Shown piece by piece: positions 44,201 through 56,200 of a stretch of DNA of 64,000 nt (position 1 is its first letter; every line of letters begins with the position of its first letter). Made by a program: the position numbers and the translations under genes. The DNA lies in NCBI GenBank assembly GCA_003993805.1, contig RSEF01000003.1, positions 41,302,658 to 41,366,657 of the forward strand, in the 5' to 3' direction. The notes under the pieces are model-generated. The model did not search any database. It saw only the letters and a program-made list of their open reading frames with translations, and had not been told where the DNA came from. This DNA comes from Himantopus leucocephalus. Its lineage: Eukaryota; Chordata; Aves; Charadriiformes; Recurvirostridae.

Positions 44201-47200
44201 TCCTACAGAATTTTTGCATCACAGCCACACTGGTTATAAGTTGGGGAAAAATCACATTTTTAACTGACAGCTGTGCCAGAAATTTCCCTTTTCTAATGCA
44301 GCATCACTCCACAGAAGAGCTTTTTTGGAACAGTATGAACTACTAGCTAAAGTGTACTGCAAACATAACTTATGGGAATTCCCTTCCTATTCGGAATTTT
44401 TTCCTGATAGAACTGTACTTTGGGTTTTTTAATAAAGCACCTTTCAATAACCTTTTATTGTAAAATACTTCCCTGAAATATTCAAAGTCTTTATTTTAAT
44501 AAATTCTAAATCATAGAATCATAGAATGGTTTAGGTTGGAAAGGACCTTNNNNNNNNNNNNNNNNNNNNNNNNNNNNNNNNNNNNNNNNNNNNNNNNNNN
44601 NNNNNNNNNNNNNNNNNNNNNNNNNNNNNNNNNNNNNNNNNNNNNNNNNCGCTCTGTTTTGTCAGTGTGCTCGAGGGGAAATACTCGAGGATATTCAGGG
44701 CACGTCCCCCAGCTCCAGCCTGGTCTCTCCTGGGGCCGCAAGAAGCACCAGCTCTGGCACCTGGAGGGCCTCTGCCCCTCTCCCCACCCTGGCCTTGGGT
44801 TCTGCAAGGTGGTTTTTCACATTTTCACACTTTTTTCCTTGCTTTTTTCTCTGCCTGTGAAGCATTTTGCCCTCCTTTCTTAAAAATGTTTTCCCAGAGG
44901 CACCACCAGTGTGGCTGCGGGGCTCGGCCCTGCCTTGCGGTGGGTGGTTTGGAGCTGGCTGTGCCCGGCTCAGGGCAGCCTCGGCCACTCGCCACAGGGG
45001 CTGCCCTGCAGCACCCCCACCCCCTTCCCCACCGGCACTTGGGCAATGACACGCAGTGCAGCCCCTGTCTGTCTGCCCCCCGCTTTGCTATTCCTGCTCC
45101 CCTTCCCCTGCACGTTCCCTCGTCAGTTGAGGTAAGGGAGGCAAAGTCCACCAACATGGTGGTGCTACAAAGCGTCGTAGGTTTTTGTTGTAAATTTAGT
45201 CAGTACTGATGTGCTGCATCCATCACCATATGCATTATGTCCTTTATTGAAGAAGGTTTGGTCATAAGTAAAGTGGGAGGTGACTATAATTAACTTGACG
45301 GGAACAACTTCACAAAAGTAAACACTTCATTCTTAGGAGGAAGCTGTCTTTGTGTTCTGAAGTCATGCTTAAATTTTAAACATTTACTCTTATGATTTGA
45401 AGGATAGTTAAGGTATGAAGTATTTAAAGACAAACTTTTATTAGATGGACTTCATAGGTGATCTTGAGTAAGCCATTTGACCTGCTCTGTCTCTCACATC
45501 CCTAAATGTAATAGGAAGAATATATTTTCTTGCTTCAGTAGGAGGTAAGTAGAATTTAATAAATATTGCAGTGTTCAGAGGTAACAATAATAGTTTTCAT
45601 ATAAGTATTTAGATAAGCAACATCTTAGTCTACTACTTTAAATATGTGAAGGTACTAAAATACTTTAAAAACATTTTTAATTCAGACCACTTTTGGGTAG
45701 CTTTCATTACCAGCTACTCCATCCCATCAAGATGCAATTAGCTTGAAACAAAATCAAATGTCAGTGCATTATTATTCTTTATGTTCAAAGACAGATTATT
45801 TATATACATATATTGCATACATGTCACTTCTTTCCTTTGCAGTTCTATTAATTTTTTCTTACTGAAAAGTAACTGCAGGTTCTGTATTTTTTGACAGCTA
45901 CCAGTTGTTGAGTGGATATAAGCCTGCTCCCATGGATCTGAGTTTTATCAAACTGACCCCCTCTCAAGAAGCTATGGTGGATAAACTAGCAGAGAACGCT
46001 CACAATGTGTGGGCAAGGGACCGTATAAGGCAAGGCTGGACATACGGTATCCAGCAGGTAAGTGCTAACTTCAGTCACTTGAAAAAGCACTTATCCATTG
46101 AGATATTTCACAGTTCAATGGGAATAATGGAGATAGAAAAGCAGGAAGAAGCAGTTAATGAATGTGAGTCTGTCAGTCAAAGAAAGCAAAAATACATAAT
46201 TTAAGCAATTCTGCTAAATCTTCTAGCAGTAGAAGATACTCTTCTTTTACAAGCAGTATTAAAAAGTTGATGGTATATTCTTGTATGCTATCTAGATGTC
46301 AGGGTGAGAAAATTGCATGCAGGAAGCTAATATGCTCTAGTATTTTAGGAAATGTAAACATTGACTTTCAGTAGGGGAATCATTTAAATGTTTGCAGTTC
46401 TGGGAATTGAATAATTTTGTTTCTGCAGGAAAATCAGAATGTAAACTTCTAGTAATCAGTTTGCTAATATGTTGTATTTCTGGCAGAAGCCATGTTTACC
46501 TGAGGGTAGTTATGTCAGTCTCCCAAGTTCCAGTCCTACTTTAGTGGTTTTGTTTCAGTGAGTAGGAATGCTATGTGGTAGGTATCACGATGTGTTATAA
46601 GGGAGTGGAGTAAAAATTAAGCATGGTGGATTGTGAACAGCAAAACTCAGGGTCTGTGTTTTCTTTAAAAAAAAAAATCAATTCATTATACAATGATCCT
46701 AATCTATTATTTTTCAAGACAGCTACTATATAAATTTTCCCTTAGGAGTCACAGTTTCTATTCTTTTTGTGATTATTTGTGAACTTTATATAGAGAAGGG
46801 TGTCTTCTGTTAATAAATGTGTGGTAGCATATCACAGTGAAATTTCAGGAAAATTCACCCCTTGGGGAAAAAAAAGAGTTTTCATGGTTTTGCGCTGGGC
46901 ATAAAAGATCATTATTTTTGCAAAAATAAGAAACGGCTGTTTTGTAGGTACACACTGTTTCCTGCCTACAAACAGGTTTTTTTTTGTTTTTGACAAAAAT
47001 TCAAGTTATACATTTCAGTTCAGCTCATTTCAAATTTTGTTTTTCTGCAAGACCAAAGCTCATTCTATTTGCAAAGCTTTTGTATAAAAAAATTAAATAA
47101 ATCTGGTTATATACATATTAAGTTAGGCACTTAAATTCACCGCGTCACATACCTACAAAGTACTTCTAAGTGGCAAAATATATGCTGCGTAGTATTTCAG

Positions 47201-50200
47201 CATTGTCTGTTATAGTATCTTACTATAAAGCTCTCATTTTGGTACTTTGTAAACTATTTAGGAAATCGAAGATCAGTACTTGGGTCTAGGCAGACAATGA
47301 GCTAATTCTTGTGTTTACATACTGGAATGTGTGTACATACTGGAATGTGTGTAATATCCCCTACTAGATAGACACTGAAGATAATTCAGTGTAGGTGCAA
47401 CTCCCCTGCTTATAACAGGATTACTTTTTCCTCTAATTCTGCATCTCTAAGTAAGGGAAGGTGGCCCTTTTGAAGGGCCGTTAACATTTCTGATAGAATA
47501 TTAATCATGAGAAGTGTTGGAAGTGAAGATTCTCTGTTGTCAGTTAGGGGGAATGGATTAATTTGTTTTGAACCCAATATTTCAATCCTATGTTTATGGA
47601 GGCAGTGCACAACTCATTTCTAGAATGAGAGTCTGTATGTCTCCAGCTGCTCAGAAGAAATATTTCTGATACGTTAAAGAATGCACTCAATAATTTATAC
47701 TGTGCCTTCCATATATTTTATTCTCCCAGAAGCCAAATATTTTCAATACAGGGCCTGGCCAATCAGGAGATTTGAAATGAATGAAAGTTGGGAAATAGTT
47801 ACAGCTTTGATAGAATGCTGACATATCCCAAAATTAAATTTAATTTTGCAACAGAATTAAGAAGTTTCTGGAATCAATGCATGTCTTAGCTTACTGTGTT
47901 TCTAACTAGCACTGGGAAAATTTAAACCCACAACTCATATGTAGTAAATAAAATTTCTTAGATCTTGAAAACAATTTAACCTACCTTGTGTGTGTATATC
48001 TTTGAAAAAAAAAAAAGATAATTTTGCCATATTTATTGGAGTGAATTTGCAGTTAAATTATGTTTTCTGCATTAGTGAGGTATTAAGTAAGAAAGGCGGT
48101 TAAATTATAGTGTCAAAGATTTTTTCACTGTTACTGGGTTGGGAATGATAAGCAAAAGATGTAGTGGGAGTGGGTGGCAATAAAAGAAGTGTCTCCTTTA
48201 CATCTACACAATGTGTTTATACACCGTCTTTAAGTATGTTTCGATGTGCCTGTCGATGCAGAAGGTTCTACTTTTGAAGAGTCTTGATGTGATAGTAATC
48301 GATCATTAGTTTTGTTATGGTTCCCAAAAAGCAGTGGAGTTGCCCCATGCCACAACATTGGTTTAAAAAAATAAAATAGAAGAATTGATTAGACAAATCT
48401 GGTAAGGGATGTAACCTAAAATTAAACAACTGCAACTTAATGTCAGAAGAATCCTGAATTGTAGAATCATAGAATGGTTTAGGTTGGAAGGCAGCTTTCT
48501 TGTAGGTGCCCTTCAGATAGTGGAAGGCTGCTATAAGGTCTCCCTGGAGTCTAGTCTTCTCCAGGCTGAACAACCCCAACTCTCTCAGCCTGTCTTCATA
48601 GGGGAGGTGCTCCAGCCCTCTGACCATGTTTGTGGCCCTCCTCTGGTCCCGCTCCAGCAGGTCCACGTCCTTCTTATGCTGAGGGCTCCAGAGCTGGATG
48701 CAGTACTCCAGGTGGGGTCTCATGAGAGCAGAATAGAGGGGCAGAATCACCTCCCTTGACCTGCTGGCCATGTTTCTTTTGATGCAGCCCCAGATATGAT
48801 GGTGCAGTGAACAGTGTTGTAGTTACGTTTTCAACAGAGAATGGTTGTTAAAGATCATCAAGAGCTCAGGAATATTCATGAACTTCAGGAAACTGATAAC
48901 AAGAGTAGCAATATAGTTTACTCCCTTATTCTTGGCAGATAAATTGCGGTAGTCTCATGTATGGTTAAGCAGGTCAATTATGTCCTTGAAACTTTCCCAC
49001 CAATAGTATGTTCTGTAGAAGCTGCCATGCTTGGGGTGTGGATGTTGAGTTCCTCTTAATTCAATTATTTTTCTCTTTTCATATAATTAAGTTTATTTTC
49101 TTCTGGAGACAAGACAGACAACTGAGTTCCAAGAGTGCTTACGATGTGCAGACAACAAATACCATTCATTAAAAGTCAAGAGAGCAGAATAGCAAGGTGC
49201 TCCTTTCTGGGTGCAGTGCAAAGATGCTTCTCATTTAGCTGATATACACATCACATGGCAAGCTTCTAGCTGTTGTCCACACTGCTATGTGCTTCTGCTT
49301 GACTCAAACAATTAGTTTGTTTCATGGGCTGCATTTTGTCATCCCATCATATTACTGTGACATGTTACAGTACTGTAATAAAGTGACATGGTGTTATGCT
49401 GTTATACTATAAACAGCTCTTGCAGTGCTATGAAATAGTTTCCTAAGGGAAAGAAACTTAAGAGAGGTTTGAAAGTAGGTGGACTAATTGCTGGGTTAAT
49501 ATGCTATAAACAGCAATCATGCTATGGCTGTAGGATGGATTAGATGATTTCATTGGTCTATTCCATCATGAGTGCGGCCTCATTTTGGGATTATATAATA
49601 TGAAAAATTAAAGGGATACTGTCAAGTAGTTCATGTAGAAACCATTTATTTTCTGTTGTAATATGGTGGGGAAAATGCCTTCCAAGTTCCAGATTTTTTC
49701 TTCTTCTAAATCCACCACTGCTTCTCAGGATTTTTTCTTAACAAGGGATAGCTGTTGTTCTTGCATGACTACACAGTATTTTTGTTCTGCTGCTGCAGAG
49801 CCAACCAGCCAGCCAGCAGAGGGAGCACAAGTTAACTAATAAATCCTGTTCCCAGAACTGTGCTGACAGCTGTGATGACACTGATCACAAACAAGTAAGT
49901 ATTTTTTAGTAGGATAGACTCACGGTAGCTTATTGCTCCATGAAAGGAGCAGAAGGAACAAAAAAAAGGTAGGAAAAATACATATTTCTGCTTAAAAGAA
50001 CGTATTAAATAACAGGGGTAGGTGGAAAACCAAGCACACCATCAGTATGAAAATACTTGACAGTGTCCCTTTAAGGGAGAACATGGTTGTCAGCAGGTTG
50101 GTCATCTCTGAACTTGGGAAATGGTAAATGGTCAAAGGCAGATAATGGAGATAGGACCAGGCAAAGGAGCAATATAGTCTTGGTGTAAGACAATTAAAAT

Positions 50201-53200
50201 AATAACATTTGTACTATGAGAGCGAGCTTTTTTTTTAACATGCAGATTTTGACATTATGTCCCATCATAATTACTTGAGTTTTTTGTGTTTTCTTAAGGA
50301 TTCTTTTCATTACAAGCTGATCAAAAAATAGCATTGAAGTATAAAAAAAAAGGATGCATTTGTGACTAAATCTTTACAATCAAATGGAAAATATTCAAAA
50401 CTCACATAGTTTGTCCATGAACTTACAATATTGGTTGACGTTCATAAAACTATAATGTCATGTATACAGGAGAATCCCAACTTTTTATATAAGTGAGGAA
50501 AAGACAGAAAGGGGGTTAAAGAGGCAACCTTAGAAATCAGAAAGCAAATTAAAATAATTTCAAGTACATTAGCCACCCCTTCCCCCTTCCTGAATATGTG
50601 ACTTTTAGGGGTCCCCACTGTTTGTGGGGGTCACAGCCAAAGATTCTGACTTCAAATTTTTCTTATATGCATTGTCACCGTAGTCACATGTCACCCTTAG
50701 TCAAAGGGTGCCTTGCTTTTTCTTCATGTTGTATTGTGTGTTGTGGCTGAAGAACCTAACAATCAGAAACCTCGTTTATATATTAAAAAAAATATTAACC
50801 CCCCTGTAGCTTTAACAATTGGTTATAAAAATCATCAACGTAAGAAGTTCTTCCCACTGTGTGAAGAGCATCTTAAAAAAGATGCTCTGCGCTTCCTGTC
50901 CTAGGACTGTGAAGCAATTATCAAGTCTGATTTCTCTTTGATCCACAATGCAAGACTGTTTTAAGACTTATGCAGAAAGCATATGAAATCACTAATTGAT
51001 CAGGAGTTGGTCTTCTCGAACTGCCTAGTGCTGCAATGCAAGAGAAGCACTGTTCTGGAAATTCAGACTTAGGATATATGGATGTTTGGGAAAAATCACA
51101 AGTTGAAAGCTTGTCGCTTACTTTATCATTAAATAGACATAAAAAGGCATCTTGTCCTTGTAAAAATGACTTATGTCACCTCACTTTCACATTTTACATT
51201 ATTTATACTGATACATTAGTTCCGTTTATAGTCAGGGCATATTCTGCCAGGCATTCCATGCGGGTACGGTCCTCAGTGAAGGTAGAAGCTGTACACGTAT
51301 TTCTAAGGATCTACATAATTCTAAGGACAGAACTTGGCTGCTAGTATGACAGGTTAGGAACACAACTTCTGATTTGGGTGTATAAATTTAGGATTACTTG
51401 TTAACATGTCCAAGAATATGGCATTGTGAGGACTTTATTGTGCTTTCCAGTTCTGGAATCTTGAAATGACTTACTTAGTAAAGAACAAGTTAGAATTATA
51501 TTTTTCCTTGTTCCCCTCTAAAATAATTTTTAATTTTAATAGTTTATGATTAAACATGAGCTGCCATCATAAATGCAGAAAAGCTAGACCTCAGGATAAC
51601 GAAATATTAAATATAGGTAAATGATCCTGTTCAAATGTTTATGCTGCACGCTCACACAGTGGCACACTGAGCTGCATTTCTGACAGCATCGCTGGCAAAC
51701 TCACCAGTAGCATTTGTTGTGGCAATTGCTCAGAAATCTTTGTGGAAGTGCAGGATCCACAGACATGACAGCAAGCAGAATCAATTCATAGCCGTGGAAT
51801 GAGTGTTTTCTGATGGTGCAAATGAAGCTAGGAAAACAACAGCACGTCTGTCTCACTGAATATCTGCTGAAATACATTGCTTTGTGCTTGTCATTTAACA
51901 GCCTTGGTTATGAGAACAAAATCATTTCAGTACCACACAGAATATGTATCTGTACAGCTCTAACACTTTAAATCACAAAAATTATGATCCTGTTAAATTG
52001 TTATCATGTTTTTCCTGCACTCTTCCTACTCTGTATTTTTATTTTTCAGTCTTTTCCTGTCTTTCTTTTTGATAGGCACTTATTTATGTATGTTTCTGGT
52101 GTCTTTTTGTTCCTTTTAGTCTAGTGATCTGTGCTGTTTCTGAACTTCTCAGAGCTTTCGGAAGGCCCAGCAGTGCATACGTTTGCGGTATCACATTTAT
52201 AGCTCTGAAAACTGTGTTATTCTTTATCATTTCAGATGTCTTTTAGAGGTTTATATGAGACTTTGTTTTTTGTTACTGAATTACTTCTGAAGAGTACAAC
52301 TTTATTACACACAGTGTATCTCTTAATAGGTTCTTCTTTTAGAGCTGCTTATAGAATTTGACTGTGGTTTTCTATGCTGCTGTAGACAGTATGGACACTA
52401 GTTTCGTTCTTACACTTACATGATATCTGTCTATGCAAGCTGCAAGACCAGTTGCTAGATCGAGCGTGCTAGATCAATTATCTACACATCACGTACTCAC
52501 TGAAGGAATGAATGCAGTTCTGCACCTCTCAACTCCCAGTGTTTCCTATGTGAATTATTTTGCAGCAGTGTTCTCAGCTGTAATGGAAGTTTTAAAAAGC
52601 TTGTTGATATTTGTTGGTGTGTGTGTGTATAGGTATTTTTTCTGTAGTTCTTCTCTATTACTTTTAAGAGCTATATTGCCATGGTTGACCAATTATCGCC
52701 TATTTCAAATCCGCTTATACCCTACAAATAAGTTTATGTGTGCCTATTTAAATAATTCTTTGCCTATCATTTGATGTATATAGCAAAACCTGTATAAAGT
52801 AATACTGACTTTTCATGGTCAGTGTTACATCACTCAAGTTTAAAATTATTTAGAGTTCCTTCCATTTATAGTGAGGGTATATTCTGCCAGGCATTCCAAC
52901 TTTTCGTGGTTGCAATTCTTTCTTTTACTGAAGTAACCCCAAACTAAATTCTAAATGACTAATGTAATGTGTGTGTTACATTAAATGAAGACAAAGTTGT
53001 GTAATAAAGTATATAAAGTACCTAGGCTTTTTTCTTTTTTTTTCTGTGATATGATAGGTTCTGAATTCAAAACCAAAGAATTATGTAAAATTCATGTGTG
53101 CTACCCAGCTCAAACCATTTGAAACAGAATCTTGCCAACAAGCTTAAGTTCTGGGATATTTTTGTCTCCTGGAGAAGATCTGCTTTTCTTTTTCTTTCAA

Positions 53201-56200
53201 ATGATTCTGTGAACAAGTGATTGCCAGAAAAACTCTATACAAAACACAGTCTTCTGATGAAGCATTAGACTGCCAAACCTGGAAAATTCTGGCAAAAAAA
53301 TTAAAACTTCAGCTGAGTTTTCCTTCTTTTAACGGTCTACAATGCAAAACAGTATGCTTTTTGTAGTGAATAAGAAGAATTAAGTCTATCTATGAATTGC
53401 AAATGTACTCAAGAATTATCACTTCTAGCTAATCAGTTTTCTTGTGGACTTGATTGTGACTGTGCAAAGCTCAATCACTGTATAGGATCATTCTCTTGAT
53501 TACCTACACTTAAACCATAGAGGTGCAGAAGACAGTATAAAAACGTATGATAACAGTTCTTAAGTCAGCAATAAGTTAAACATTCAAAACTTAGATAAAC
53601 ATACCATAGGAAAAAAAAAGAACAAAATTATTAAGAGAAAAATCTCTTCTTATATCATATTTAAAGAAGCAACCAAAGTCTTGAATGGATGAAAAAGATC
53701 ACAATATTCATAGAATCGTAGAATAGCTTAGGTTAAATAAAATCAGACCTAAGGAAAAAAAAATTTGTAAAATTGAGTTTGTTTAATACTTTTGATTTCT
53801 TTTTCCTCACTCTGATTTTGTGCTTAGGCATTTTTAAAAGCACTTATCCTGTATTTCATTATCATACATTGTTATCAGCTGCTTGCCAGTATGTTAATGT
53901 GTGTTAATGGTTGCTATGGCATTATGAGTACATTAGTCTAACTGTATATCATGGATAAGAAGTTATGTAATTGTTATTCCAAACTTCTCTTTCACATTTT
54001 TAAAGACAGCATTTCATAATATCTTTTGGACATATAGTGTGTCAGAGGAAATTATTTCTCTTTGTATGTCCTTTCCAAGATAAATAATTAAACCCGTGGT
54101 GTTTCATCTCTGATGTTAATGTGATTTTTCTTACATCAAATAATAATTCCTTATAACATTTGCTTCAACATTTTTTTGGTCCATTCTGTTCTGGAAGCAG
54201 CCCTTTTCTACATCTATCAAATTAAATATTGGAAAAAGGGGAGTGTCAGCTTCAGTGTCTGGAATAAATATGGGAAGTAGTTCCCTCAAGTAGTCCTTGT
54301 GTTGGCCCTGTCACTGTTGTTCCCACTGAATATAACTAGAGCTGATACGGTGCAGAAATCTGTGTCCCCAGCAATGCATTATCTTTATCTTCCTGTTAAC
54401 CCTTTTAGCATATAGGTAATGCTTGTCCCATAATATTTCTTCTCCTAGAAGGATCACTGGTAGGAACAGATTTCATCAAGCGCTGCTTAATAACTGCATT
54501 TTAATGTTTACTCACCACGATAAGGCAAAAGGCAGATAGCTTTGTATCTAAGCTTTTAAAGGACAACAAAAGATACCGGCAAGTATTTGTCAGAATGGAT
54601 GTGCTATTTCTTTTCTGCCTGCAAAGGTAGAATGAAAGCCACATAGATGCTTAAGAGTAGAACTGTAATGCTATAAAAGAAATAAGATACTTTCATTGTA
54701 GGCACTGTTTTCTAAAATAACAGGCACCAGTTTTGCACTTACTTAATAAGTCTGACGAATCATAAAAGCCTCTCAATATCTTTGGTATTTGTACCCAAGA
54801 AAACAAACAGCAAGTATTTTTTTTATATGCCCGTTCTTTAATTTTTTTTTATTTTTTTATTTTTTTTTCAAAAAATAAGATACTAGGAAGAAGATGGAGA
54901 GTTCTTTGCATGGTTTCTCTCACTGCCAACAAATGCTGACAGGATGTGAGAAGAAAACGTAGACAAGAAAACAATTTTATTAGTCACTAAAAATTATGCT
55001 AGCCATATAAATAATTCAGTTAAACAATACTTTCTAATAAGATAATTTTGCACTAGAGGAAAACCTAATCAGTGTTGTGTTAATAAACCTAAGATACAAT
55101 GATTAAACCTTAGCAATACATTAATTTCAGCTGGAGGAGAGGTTACAGAAAATTACCTATTGCAAAAATTCTGCAGATTAAGCACATTAATCGTATTCTT
55201 ACAGGACTCTTTTTTTTTTTTTTTTTTTTTTNAAAAATACATGTTTTAATTATTTAACATAGTAAGGCACAGGCTTATTATATATTTTATTATTGCATGT
55301 ATTAATATTCCTTTAGTAGTAGTGTTTTATTGTGTTCTTTTGTTTATATATTGCTTGTTCTTTTTTTTATTTATCTTTTTAGTGCCATAATTAAAATTAA
55401 AAACCCTGTATATTTGTGGTACAGTAACGTGTCTGAGCTTTAGTTATGTACAAGCTTCTTGCTATGGTAGCTACAAAATGTAATCCCTTTGACTTTTCAA
55501 ACTGTTCATATTTATCCTCATTCTTGTTGTTTGTATTGTTTTCCCAGTAAGTAAATTTGATGGAAAATGAAAGCAGGTATAAGCTACGCAGTTTCATTTA
55601 TTTGTATATTACTTGCCTTTTTAGTAAATTCAGTGTTTTTACTAGTTTCTAGACTATGGCAACTTCTTTGAATCCTTGCTGTGTTTGCAGTTCCGTGATT
55701 TCAGTTGGTATAACTAGTAATTTTAATACTGCTGCTATAGCACATTTTTGTCTTTAAGACAAAGCACAGTTTCTGAAATTGAATTGATTTTTCATACTTG
55801 TGCAGGATGTGAAAAATCGACGAAATCCTCGCCTCGTACCTTATGCTCTTTTGGATGATCGGACAAAGAAGTCAAACAAAGACAGTCTTAGGGAAGCAGT
55901 CCGCACCCTTCTTGGCTATGGTTACAACCTGGAAGCTCCTGATCAAGATCATGGTAATTAATTTTGCTGTTTCTTCCTCCCTCTGTCACTCTCAAAAAAA
56001 AAAAAAAAAAAATTTTAGAATATTCCACTCCCGTACTAGATTTGTTGGTCCAATAAAACAATCTGAACAGGTACTGCGTCTCCAAAGCTAATAGGTGCTT
56101 TTCTCCATCTTCTATTGTTTAGATTTCCCTTTGATCTTACTTTCCTTATTGTTTCCTTTTCTTGTCCTGTAGCCTCAAATGAAGAATTACAAAATTAAAA

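Larger units (their letters stand above)
42751..45897 (+). other. RYR2: RYR2 intron 13 (3,147 nt)
   Basis: It contains a CR1 element broken by a 100-N gap (44511-45175) and a possible 6-nt microexon (45539-45544). The rest is AT-rich with no gene recognised. Confidence 0.88.
46058..55805 (+). other. RYR2: RYR2 intron 14 (9,748 nt)
   Basis: The largest intron in the window. It holds an 18-bp tandem duplication (47317), a CR1 copy (48460-48805), the candidate cassette exon (49799-49894), a hairpin (50865-50888), a duplicated 34-bp segment (51225 and 52865), a CR1 stub (53708) and a T22 tract (55210). Other stretches, including 51650-51920, show nothing recognised. Confidence 0.87.

Noticed and set aside
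44667..45209. 180-codon open frame on the + strand
   Set aside because: It lies antisense to the GC-rich 5' region of a CR1 element, and its Pro/Leu-rich translation reflects composition.
48484..48759. 91-codon open frame on the + strand
   Set aside because: It is the antisense shadow of the CR1 reverse-transcriptase fragment.
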